In this document: in pieces, positions 33,630-44,045 of the stretch
How positions within the stretch are numbered: position 1 is the stretch's first letter
Layout: every line of letters begins with the position of its first letter
Assembly: GCA_037157565.1 (NCBI GenBank)
Contig: JAZHRO010000056.1
Coordinates: forward strand, 32,487,501 to 32,551,500
Direction of reading: 5' to 3'
DNA length: 64,000 nt
Origin: Thalassia testudinum
Taxonomy: Eukaryota > Streptophyta > Magnoliopsida > Alismatales > Hydrocharitaceae
The notes under the pieces: model-generated
What the model was told of the DNA's origin: nothing
The model's input: only the letters and a program-made list of their open reading frames with translations
Databases searched by the model: none
Made by a program: the position numbers and the translations under genes

Positions 33630-36050
33630 TTAATGTGCAAAACGTTGTGAAAATCACTTCACAAGAAAGGGTTTCATAAAAAAATTTTAGACCTGCTTAA
33701 TTAATAGAGGTTTTGGTTCGAATAAAATTCACCTAAACCTTCTAAAAATCATAGAAAAATATTCCATAAGGTTTGGTACCCTAGATTTGACATTTGGAAC
33801 CCATTTGACCTAAACGAGAGTCTGAGACAGAAAGTTACCCTAATTTGGGTTTCTTCATAAATTACCTAGTCAAACTTGGTTAAAACCAAAATCCAAATTC
33901 ACCATCATATTCCCTACATCCAAATTAAGTTTGTACCAAAATTTGGGCCCAATCAAAGATCATCTTGACCTAGTTTGCATTTTTAGTCCAGTCTGATTCT
34001 TTTTCTCTCAAATAACCCCTCAACTTTTGAAATATTCACAAAGAGGCCCCCAACTTTGTCATCACATTCAGCAAGAGGCCCTTGCCACCATTGCCATGTG
34101 AACACACCTGCAACCGAGTTTCAATCAAGGAGTTCTCCCTGATTTCACACCCAAACTCCAGAGAAGATCCTCTTCCATCTAAGCCGCATCTTGGGTTCTA
34201 TGTCTTGCCCAAAACCTAATGCGAATGATTTGAAAATGTGGGTTTCCTATTTCACGAAATCTTCAAGCTTCCAAGCTTAGAATTCCCCCTGAGGCATATA
34301 AAAGATCCCCTGTTGCAAACCCTACTTAGTTTGGTTTGGACTGGAAATCTCACTTCCTCGTCTCTCTCTAGTCGAACACTCTGCAAGCTCCGGCGAGCTT
34401 CTCCGTCCGCCCTCTTTGTCAGCGGCCACAGACCATAGTCAGCCGGTTCTTCTTCCCCAAGTTCTTTTGCGCCTTGTAATACCAGTAAGCGTCACTTTCC
34501 TCATCCTCCTCTCTCTTTCTACCCCACCGGAGGCTTCATCTTCTCTGAGTCTGATGTACCCCTGGCAAGGACATTTCCCCCCCTTCCTTTGTTAGCTTAG
34601 GTTAGTTAGGTCCCTTTCTTCCTTTACATCCTTTCTATCTCTTTTATCACTGAATTCGATCACCGACACCACCACATGCCATCATCTTCCTCCTCTCCAG
34701 CCACAACTTTGGCAAGGCCACCGCACCCCCACAATCCAACAAATGCCTTGCCAACATGTTCATAAGCTTCTCCACACACCGCAAACCAAATCCCTCTCCT
34801 AATTCCCTTTTCCATCCACTCAAATGCTCCCCCAACCAACCCATTGTCACACAGGCTCCTCCGACCTTGCCTGACCACTGCATGCCCTCTCACGCCTCAC
34901 AAACACTGCCACAGCACTTCACGCCCTCCGATGATGCTCTTGAGCATCTTTAATTGGGCTGAGAGGCCATATTTGTGAATTTCAAGTTTCGCTGCACTCC
35001 ACTGTCGTCGCCATCATCTCCGGCCTTGTTCATCGAGCAACAGCCATGTTCTTTATCGTATTCACTCCTAGGTGCTACGGCTTGGTTCTAAGTCCATGCC
35101 CAGGTCCTTCATCAAAAGCTCTAGCTACAAGCTTGTGCCAATTGAACGAAGACCTCATTCGGCAGCTGCACGCGAAGATGCTAGTGGGATTAGTCCCACA
35201 TCGGTGGATGAGAGGTGCACGATCGCCCATAAATTGATTTTGTGATTAGCGCTTACTACTTAGTAACACGAGGGGTCAGGTCCCTCACTACACCCATTCA
35301 CATCCGATTACCCTCCTATCTCCACTCCTTGGTCACCACCCACATCATTGGCCCTAGACACTGTACTTGACTCGACAACCCGAGTATGGGTCCGATTATA
35401 TCTGGGGTCAGAGAGAAGAAAGAGGAGGAATTTGTGAGAGATCAGGGGAGGGTTTTACTCTCTTATGCTCTGTGCTGACACTTAGCTGCTGAGGCCTTGT
35501 TTCCCTTGTGCTTGTGAAGGAGAAAAAGAAGGAAAGATGGCTTAGAGAAAGCCTTAAGGAAAAGTGAAGGCTCAGGAAGGGAAGCTCGAAAGAGATGAAG
35601 GAAAGAAGAAAAGAAGACCTAAGGACAAGAAGAGAAAGGCTTTGAAGAGCCTTGTGCACTTAAGTTGTTTGATTGAGCATTATTTGAGATACTGTTGCAT
35701 TATTTAAGTACTATGGTTAAGGTTAAATTGATTATGAGATTCATGCATTAGAAGATTAAATTGGTGATTCAAATCACCACTTTTTAGATTCTCTCCAATC
35801 TTTTTGTCTCTAGATACATTAGATTTCATTGAATAACTTATCTGACAGGTTATTATTCATTTTAATGCTCAATTACTTGTGCTCATTGATTCTGAATGTG
35901 ATTAATGTTGTGAATTCCACATTTTCTCCCTGTGTTTGACCTCAGACTTCATTGTAGATTCTGAGTTATAAATTTTATTTGTTTAGGATGTGATTTTGAC
36001 GTGCCACGACGATTACATCCTTTAAAACATCGACTTCGCCTCGGTAAACA
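33630..36050 (+). repeat. E1 second LTR
   Basis: Aligns with 31205-33082 and 46958-49561 from about 33665 onward. The first 200 or so bases of the family LTR are missing or replaced, so its left edge is approximate. TATA box tataaaag at 34297-34304. GTGGGATTAGTCCCAC hairpin at 35184-35199. Ends tcggtaaaca just before the PBS. Confidence 0.8.
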
Positions 36051-36053
36051 TTT

Positions 36054-36071
36054 TGTCATCGTTGTTAGGGA
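36054..36071 (+). other. E1 primer binding site (decayed tRNA-Asp type)
   Basis: tgtcatcgttgttaggga, three bases after the LTR end, aligns with tggcaccattgccgggga in E2. The differences are mostly transitions. Confidence 0.75.
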
Positions 36072-36704
36072 GCAATGTGCAATTCACACATTGATCTTAT
36101 CTTTCTTGATTATTTATCTGAGCACTAACTTGCCCTATTTGATTTGATTGTGATTTTGCAAGGTACATCACGAGGAGATCTTTTGCACAAATCAGCCACT
36201 CCTAGGGCTGGTAATCTCTCTTCTTCCCTAATCAACCTCTAAAAATCTTGGAAAGATAAAAAGGAAACAAATCAATTATGTTTCACCTGCCATAATTTCT
36301 TAGTTATCATCATTTAAATGGCAAGTTTCCTTATTTGCGAATTCAAAATCAATATCTAATTGAAGCTTGAGATGATTCTGATTAGGTATTCCCCATCCTG
36401 ATTTGCTCTACCTACTAGGGATTGTACTTAATTTCTAATCTTCTTAGATGATGCACTTCTTGTTTGAAGTCCAAAGGAGAACATTTTGAGATCAAATTGG
36501 ACTTGGAATAGAACCAATTAGGGTTTCTACTCTAGGATTTTTGGAGTATTAGTTCACAATTGCCAACATTAAAGGAAAATAAACCTCCCACATTTGTGTG
36601 CTACCCAATCCCTTGCTTGAAAAGATCTAATCAAAAGAACCCTAAAATCAGGCTCTAAATCTCACTTGAATCCTAAAATTGTCAACCTAATAACCTAAGA
36701 GTCA
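36072..36704 (+). other. E1 leader; no gene seen
   Basis: Resembles E2 at 49583-50150 (for example actaacttgccctatttg..., attagggtttctactctaggattt, caggctctaaatctcacttgaatcctaaaa). No open frame. It ends at the broken B-type LTR. Confidence 0.65.
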
Positions 36705-37240
36705 ATTTAGGGTGATCCAACGACCCACAACATGCGAGGGGTAGCCTTCAAAGATGGAGCAGCAATGAGGGGGTGGTTGTGATGGTGCCATGTGGCACTA
36801 TCATGGTTGTTCATCTTCTTTTCCTTATATTTGGTGATGTAGACCTCAGATCGGGTTGATTTTTGCGTCGTTGGACTTTGATCATTGATTTGGATCCATC
36901 CATGCAGTTGGATCCTTCATGTGAGGCTTGGATCTTTGTCTTTTGGCTCCATGATCTCTGTTCTTTTGAGGACTGCACACGTTGCCCTAGTTGTCTGATC
37001 AAGACGATTTCAAAAGTTTAGACTCCCGTCGTTGTTTTGATCAGATCTGTCCGGTCTGATCTGTCATCCACGGCTTCGAATCATCTACGATTAAAATCAT
37101 CTCTTATTATTACATAAAATGATGATTTTATCTATCTAGCTAATCAAACTATCCATTATGCAAATTATGATGCATTCCTAAGTTATACTAGGATCTAGCT
37201 TAATTTAGGTGATTTAGGTTGCATGATTGCTGTGCAATCA
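36705..37240 (-). repeat. Truncated B-type LTR, minus strand
   Basis: The minus strand begins TGATTGCACAGCAATCA at 37240 and aligns with the first third of the B LTR, through the GGTGCCATGTGGCAC block. It is lost at tgatccaacgaccc (about 36712), inside the same U3 dyad where the plus-strand fragment at 13955-14350 also ends. Confidence 0.8.
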
Positions 37241-38050
37241 GCGTTGTAGCATAGGGATTAGTGGAAAATAATGGAGAACCTTCTCCAGTTGTTTCTTCTT
37301 GCCGATGTTTGTTATCTTACCCACCTTATATCTCTCCATAACACATTCAGGATAGTTAGTCAACCCTGAGTACTCATTTCTGCATAGAACACAGTCATCA
37401 CGACAAGCATCAATCTTCTCACATTTCAATCTGAGCCCACGTATCTACTTCTTCGCCTCATACCATGACTTAGGATACTCAGCAGGATTATTCAACAGAT
37501 CTCCAATGAATTTTAGAACCTCAGACATTAATTTTGTTGTGACTCTATCCATCACTTTCATCTAAAACAATTTCAGAAGGAATGACAACTTCAACATTGA
37601 CGTTATTCCAAGAGTAATAGGATCCTCTGATGCCTTGACTGCATTGTACAACTCATTACCATCTTGTAATGTCCCATCGTCATCTGCATCCTCATGGTCT
37701 ACTGCTCTCATATCATGTAACATTTCATCCAATTCATCTCCTTGATTATCATCACTTACTTCAAAGGCTTAAATTCTCTCATTTCTAACTTCCCTCATTT
37801 GCTCACCATGAGTTGTCCAATTTATGTAATGTTGCCACCAACTATTACATATCACATGCTCCAAAATCGTGTCTCGGTCATAGAAAAACCCATTCAAATA
37901 GTGTCTACATGGGCATAAAATCAACTGAAAGAATTCACCTCGTCTAAATGTTTTCCTATCATCATGAAATGCCCACTCCAGAAATAAAATCACTCCACTC
38001 TTATATATATGGTAATTTGAATTCCTCATGCAGATCTATGACTTATCCAT
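37241..38050 (-). pseudogene. CACTA transposase (TNP2-like), N-terminal part
   Basis: The minus strand starts MDKS at 38050, where TNP2 proteins typically have MDKSWM; the tryptophan codon is now TAG. The transposase-associated domain follows: YKSGVILFLEWAF, ILCPCRHYLNGFFYDRDTILEH, NSWWQHYINWTTHGEQ. After a broken stretch, MKCEKIDACRDDCVLCRNEY, GLTNYPECVMERYK and KKKQLEKVLHYFPLIPMLQR match the conserved central start of TNP2 (the CPxC-like and YFPLIPRLQR motifs). The catalytic part is missing beyond 37241. This enzyme would cut at CACTA termini; here it is dead. Confidence 0.88.
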
Positions 38051-38188
38051 GATAATTTGCCAAAATGTAAAAGACAACCACTCATAAGTTGGACTTGAAT
38101 AAGGTAAAATGTGTATTTTAAGATCACTCATAAGTTAGACTTGAATAAAGAAGAGATGTGTATTTTAAGAAAATTTTCACTTGATAGC
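37241..38188 (-). mobile_element. CACTA (En/Spm) transposon fragment
   Basis: Contains the beginning of a TNP2-type transposase (37241-38050) and its upstream region. In the latter, actcataagttggacttgaataa occurs twice (about 38079 and 38125) with a following gtgtattttaag, resembling subterminal repeats. It is cut on the left by the LTR fragment and on the right by D2. No CACTA terminus was seen. Confidence 0.8.
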
Positions 38189-39709
38189 TGATGAGCGCAC
38201 GTTTCTCGTATTAAAATTAGAGGTTTGGAGGACCCATCGTCGTAGCTCGCAAAATGCGTCTATCAGATAAAATTTATATCCAAAACTCAAAATGTGAGTC
38301 CCGAGTCGAATACAGGGGGGCAAACGTTTGGTTTTATGAAATCTGCGGTTCGCTTTTATTTATTTTTGCCATTTTTATCTTTTCTACTTTTTTTTGCATT
38401 TTTAATCAAGCAAGTGATTAGGTCGATGAAATTCTATCTAACTAATCTGCTTACGAAAATATAAGAGAGAGGGAGAAACATTCATGGATTTCTAATCAAA
38501 CGTTTTTTTACAACTAAGAAAGTAGGAAAGATTACACTACGAAAGCAATAAAGATAGAAAGAGGTGAGAGAATCCCCCTCAATGGTTGCTTGGAGGATGA
38601 CTCACTCTGACGTCACTTGGAGGAACGTGGTGAGGAGCAGGATGAAGGAGGACGTAGCTGGAGGACGGAGGATGGGGTAGGACGACGTCGCAGCGAGGAT
38701 CTTCTTCCTAAATGGAGGTGAGGAGATGGCCATGGGATGCTCGATGAATGGGGATGAGGAGAGGGAAAACTATTTGGTTTTCTACTCTAGAGGAGCATCC
38801 CAGGCTTGGGACAAGCTCTCTCTAGAGCCTTGGAGGTGGTGAGAGGAAGAAAGGAAGAGATGGTTTAGAATGGAGGGGGTAGGTCCTTTTATAGTGGAGA
38901 AGGAGAGAGAAAATCATCCATGGGCAATTAGTGACGGCTGTAATCATCGCTGAAGATCCACCCAACTGTCGTTGAAGATCCGCACCCTTCCATTCCTTTG
39001 CTGGCGCCACACTCAATTGGCCAATTGGGGGACTGCGGGAATTCAAACCCGTGCCCCTCCCTTAAAGGTCGGGTTTTTAACCACTACGCCAAGACGTCCA
39101 AAAGGTTGAGGGGATGACTTAGCACGTGATGTGGAGGAGCATTCTTAGCCATTGGATCAAGATCCAACGGCTGAGAATTGATGATGAAGATGATGAGGGT
39201 GCCATTCAGTTGTTGCTGGCCGGTGTTGGGCGGCCTGGATGGCCCCACATGGTGCCATCTCTGTCGTTCATCTTCTGTCTGTTGCAGAGGGTGCCACGGT
39301 GCTTAGATCGAGATGATTCCCATGTTGCCGAACTGCAATCGTCACTCCGAATCCATCCTTATGGTTGGATTTTTCATCCGAAGCCCGTAAGGATGTCGCA
39401 TTGCCCTCCTGGCCGTTGATCTTCCTCAAACTTCATATGATGCTACAGGACTCCGATCTAGATGATTTCAGAGGCATTAGACTCCGATCATCATCCTGAT
39501 CAGATCCATATGGTTCGGTCATCCATCTGAGGCTCTAAAATAAATCCTCTTCTCTCCGAACCATAAAAAGGAACTAATTAACCTAAAATATATACTACTC
39601 TAAATGCAGAATGATGCATGCTATGGAATATTTATAACATGAAATGCAAATCTAAGCCTAAGAAAATGCATGATTAGGCATTTTAACCTAAATAGATGTG
39701 TCTATATCA
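38189..39709 (-). repeat. D2 3' LTR
   Basis: Minus strand TGATATAGACACATC...GCGCTCATCA. TATA: plus-strand ttttatag at 38887-38894. Contains the tRNA-like module (39038-39100), the CCATTGGAT/ATCCAACGG dyad (39150-39172) and the GATGG...CCATC palindrome region (39238-39260). Confidence 0.9.
39038..39100 (-). other. tRNA-like module in D2 3' LTR
   Basis: Box A TGGCGTAGTGG (minus strand, 39081-39091) fits TRGYNNARNGG completely. Box B GGTTTGAATTCC (39038-39049) has two changes. The spacing is 31 nt. Text around it (gacgtcttggcgtagtgg) resembles the 5' half of a tRNA. Confidence 0.6.
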
Positions 39710-40962
39710 TACCTTCATGCCTATCTTTTGCTAGTCCCTAGCAAAATCAAACTACATGCTATGTATAAAATCAGAATTAGAATTCGATCGCTTAGGCCTA
39801 TGTTGTTTATTAACAGTAGAAATTATCAACTAAGGTCCTAAACTACGAAGACTCAACAGTACTCGGGTGTCTACCAGACTGCAGACCGCCTAAGTCCTCG
39901 CCTTATTTGAAAAGGGAAGGTACATTTTTTTTTCTTTTCTCATTTTTTTTTGGAATTTTAGAGTTTGAGAGTTTCGGGATAACTTTTTACGGCTATCTGA
40001 CCCGCCCAAGACTCGAAAAGGACTCTAAGTGCTAAGCATGTAGTCAAAAGAGTGAAAGACTCACTAGGCGGCCATTAAAATGGACTTCTGGTTTCTGCGA
40101 CCCTAGGTGACCTTGCCTATAGGTTTATCTTTTCAAATGGTAGCTTTCTCCCCACTTCTTTTATTTATGGGGTCAACACAAGGGCAAACCCAGTGTATGT
40201 CTCCCCAGTTTATTCTACTTCCCTGCTTCTTCCCTATGTGTTTTGGGAATTATTGTCCATTTTTGTGAGCTGGGTTCTAGACAACCAGCCAATTGGTTGT
40301 TATCTACGGCAACTTACCAGCCATACTCATGCAGTAAAGTGTGGTTTTATTTGTTTTGTTTTATTTTTATTTTATTTTATTTTCTCCCTTTTCTATTCTT
40401 TCTCTTTTTCTTTTTCTTTTTCTTTTCTAACTTAAGTAGGTGTCTTCCATGATCTAAGATTTACCTAAAGGCAGTACGAAGAAAATGGTCTTGTGGCTAG
40501 GCTCTGGACAACCGGCTAATGGGCTATTACCCACGACAACTTGCCAGCCATACCATCCTAGATAGTTCATTAGCTACCCAATTTTCGAAGAAATCACCAA
40601 AAGGTGAGTTAATGCAAGCAGTGTGTAGATGCTTAAGCTTAAAGTCCCCTCAAATTAGAGGGCAGGTTGATAAGTCATATACTTGTCACCATAATTTATT
40701 GACCAATTTAAAATAGAATTACTTGGCGAGGACTCAAGACTAAGTCCACATTCAAGTGGACACCCGGGCTAATTAAGCCTGATGACCTAAAGAGTCTAAG
40801 TGTTCAGGTCCTATCATATCATTTCCTAAAGTTAATAACTTCCAAAAGTTTAAGTTCTCTTCTAGTTCTTTTTTTTTATCTTTTTGAATTTTCAAATTTT
40901 ATTTTTTAAAAGTAAAAGAAATTCTACAATGTTAACAAAATGATTTCAGAAATTAATTATCC
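39710..40962 (-). other. D2 PPT and 3' UTR; no gene seen
   Basis: The PPT is weakened here (taccttcatgcc). The UTR matches D1 24334-25579, including the duplicated caaccagccaattgg... and aacttgccagccatac modules and long pyrimidine runs at 40370-40430. Confidence 0.72.
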
Positions 40963-40998
40963 ACCCCCCATGCCTAAATGATGCAATGTCCTCATTGT
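40963..40998 (-). other. D2 internal hairpin plus G-tract
   Basis: ccccccatgcc, then caatg (40984-40988), loop tcct, cattg (40993-40997). Same structure as in D1 with the outer stem pair lost. Confidence 0.75.
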
Positions 40999-41089
40999 AA
41001 AAATAAAGACATGAAAAGGTAGAGTAAACAAAATATCACCTGGATAACATGCAAATCTGGTCAGCTCCGCAAAGAACGTGAAATATAAA

Positions 41090-42838
41090 CACGTGCTAAA
41101 TTTAATGCCTTTAGCAAGGCATAATATACGTACATGGAAGAAATTGAGAATTCACAAATGCGGGTCAGAATCAAAATCAAAAGATTAATCCTCTAACCTA
41201 GCAGCAGAAGATGTCCACAGATGTGGACTAGATTATGATGGAGACCCATGCCCCAAGGTCGAGTGGTTCTAAGGTTTTGGATGAAAATCACCCAGAACCG
41301 AAGATTGTTCTATTTACGGGGCCAGGCCTGTGGTTTGGTGGTGTGTAACCCAAGACTAAATTGTTGGATAAAAGGTAGATTTGATTTACAAGGTTTAGAT
41401 GTCCACTTAAAATTTAGCTTAGAAAGATAGTCAATAATTCTGAGCTTAGGTTGCACATCAAAGATATTGCAAGGGTCTTGGTAGAAATTAGGTGGTTTCA
41501 GGTCAAGAGGAACCCTTAGATCCAAAATCGTAGTTCCCTCATAATTAACCTCCCATATTTTCATTTCCACATTTCTATCCTCCAACATCAAGTGTTCAGG
41601 TTCCAGGACCTCTAGCATATCATCCATCTCATATGATTTACCCAACTCCAGAAATCATGTATGAATCAGAATTGACTTGGGTATAATGATCTCAAAAGTA
41701 TGCTCATTTAGCTCTTCAGAGTGTGGTTGAAGGTTAGGGCTACCGATTTGATCATCTATTATATTAGGATCAGTATCCTCTGTGTCAGCCCCAATCAGAT
41801 CACAATCTTCAATAATCGGGCTATCAAATGGTTCATCAGATTCCTCAAGCCCGTTTGTCTCACTAAAATCATCATCCTTACGCTCAAGTGAGACTTCACT
41901 AAGATATTCTTCACCCTCAGAGTCAAAGAATTCATGATCCTCATTTATATATGTCTCAAATTGATTGTCATTTCCTAGTTCAAAGAGACATTTTTCCTTG
42001 CTCCCTAGCTCGGGGATCTCAGGTGAATCAATCAGTTCATCCTCAATGGGTTGATCTAGCCCAACTTGGTCATCCCCGATCTCAAAAAATGTATACCCCC
42101 CGAAGGCACCTGAGCTGGTTCAGACATTGGCTCTCTTGAAGGGGATTCATCTTGAGAATCATCCTAAGATTTGACTAGGGCAACCACAAATTTCATCCTC
42201 AACCTTGACAATTTCCCAAATAGAAACTCACCCAGGCCCTTATCCCTAACATTTTGGAGCAAATCCAATAGAGAACTATTAAGTTCTTCAAGCATTTTGA
42301 TCATAGGCTCCAATACTTCAGTGCATGGTGTTGGCTGAGCTTCTAAAGATTGTATAGTGTTCCTCAAATTAGCCAACACCCTATCCTGGATTTGGTTCAC
42401 CAGAATCGACTGGTTCAGTTCAGGGTTGGGTGGGTTCGGGTTAAATCTAGGGGAGTCAAGATATTGAGGTTCTCGAGTCCCTCCCTAATAGTAGGTCATC
42501 TTGGGTTGTTCAAAAAATGGAGGTGACCTATATTCAGTGGAATACTGGAGAGGGTAGATGTTATAATCATCATATCTTTCCTGATTGTGGATCAGGTTGG
42601 TTTGATCATCAAAGGATCGAGATCTATAATCATTGTAGCTCTGGGAAGGATAGTAATCATAGTCTTGTTGTTTAGGGTTTGACCCTGGACACTGAGGTTC
42701 GGATTCATATCCCCAATCAAAGTTATCTCGGCTAGTGGATGGGTAATTGTAAGTCAAGTCGGGATAGTAATCATCTTGGGTATAAGTGGTGGTAGGAGGG
42801 TAGGATGGGAAATGCGTGTAAGATGTGGAAGGATACAT
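41090..42838 (-). pseudogene. D2 ORF of about 550 codons, unknown function
   Basis: Starts at the ATG 42836-42838 (MYPSTSYTHFPSYPP). The N-terminal part of about 120 residues is Tyr/Pro/Ser/Asp-rich. After a TAG (CAG in D1) the same frame continues with NPNPPNPELNQSILVNQIQD and a helical stretch (RVLANLRNTIQSLEAQ, LNSSLLDLLQNV). An acidic region follows (41650-42150), then MLEDRNVEMKIWEVN and LRVPLDLKPPNFYQDP. D1 aligns over the whole length in one frame, and the stops in the two copies are at different sites. The composition recalls the gag tail of related elements, but there is no capsid core. The end is approximate. Confidence 0.7.
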
Positions 42839-44024
42839 GGTAGAATAGGAGGGAAATCATAAGAGAGAAAGGAGCCCTGCAATGCAAGCAATCAACCCTA
42901 TCCTTAGGTGGGTTAGCCTAAAGACCTATAGATCCTAGGACCCGTCTTGAGATTATTAATGATTTGGTCTACTTTTATCCGATCAATCCAACCAGTTAAA
43001 AGGAGGTGTTGGGGAGAAGGTTCTTCCTTTGGCTTGCGCCTTCGGTTCCTAGTGTAACCCCAGCCATGGTCATTTGATGCTACTTCCCTAGCTAGACATC
43101 AGATGGACCAGCAGAAGCAGATTAATCAAAAAAAATCTCAGTCTGAGCCCCGAAAAGCGAATCAATCCTTAAGGCCAACATCTACTCAGTTTTAATTAGG
43201 CTTAGGATGATTGTGCTATTAGAGTGTGATGGGCCCTTTAGATGGGTTGTGCCCTTAATGATTGATTCAAATGTGTGTGCATGCACAACTAGGGTTTACA
43301 AACAAGGTTAATTAATGATATGCCTTTTAGGGTTCAACCTTGTTTAGTAGCTTTTAGGGTTTAATCTTTAGGTGTATTCAAGCAAGGTTCAGTAGAACAC
43401 TCCAGGTTTTACAAGAACTGGTGATGATGTATTCCTTTAGAAATCAGAAGAAAATGTGGAGTGCCTGGTTCAGCCATAAAAATAACCCTAAATGGAAAAC
43501 TACATGATGAATCAATTTTAAATTGCGTGGTGCGACCCAAATAGCTTAATTAATCGGCCTGTTGCACCACTTGATTAAGGCACATAAAAAGTCTTAACCT
43601 TATCAGATTTCTACTCACTTATGTGTGTGTTGAGTTAAGGTGTACCGGATCCAAAGGTCAGATCTCGGTTAAGTGGTAGAATCAATGTGATTGTGTGCCT
43701 TAGGATGAGAATTTGTGGGTGTTAAGTGTGTCTCTTTCAGAAAATCCCACAAGAGTTTTTTTTTTCTTTTATATATGCAGAGGTGAGATGAGTGGAGTGA
43801 CAATCAAATAGCCAAAATCTACCCTAGGGTTTATGCAAGCACCTAAATTGATTTGGGTGGGGGTGGTGGGGATAAACTTACAAACTCTTTAAGCTCACTT
43901 TACTCCGATCTATCTGCTTTGGCTCACCTTCGAAGGGCACGTGTAATCATAGAAAGAAAGGAGTAAAGTGAGCTAAAAAGTTAAGTAAGGTGGAAAAATG
44001 AGAGAAAAACCAAAGAGCGTTGCC
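42839..44024 (-). other. D2 leader; no gene seen
   Basis: 1.2 kb. Contains the shared leader block at 43005-43112 (gaaggttcttcctttggcttg, cggttcctagtg, tttgatgctacttccc). Otherwise unremarkable. Confidence 0.68.
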
Positions 44025-44042
44025 TCCCCGGCAACGGTGCCA
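44025..44042 (-). other. D2 primer binding site, tRNA-Asp
   Basis: The minus strand reads TGGCACCGTTGCCGGGGA. It differs at one position from the complement of plant tRNA-Asp(GTC) and lies three bases from the LTR end. It is the best-preserved primer site in the window. Confidence 0.93.
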
Positions 44043-44045
44043 AAA

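Larger units (their letters stand above)
31205..36704 (+). mobile_element. Element E1: rearranged LTR-internal-LTR-internal remnant
   Basis: In order: a truncated LTR (31205-33082), the end of integrase (about 33119-33300), 3' UTR with hairpin and PPT (33591-33629), a second LTR (33630-36050), PBS (36054-36071), and leader sequence (36072-36704) that resembles that of E2. So the second LTR has the 3' end of one copy on its left and the 5' beginning of another on its right. This is the layout left by a tandem pair sharing one LTR, or by recombination between copies, followed by deletions. Gag, protease and RT are absent. Confidence 0.8.
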
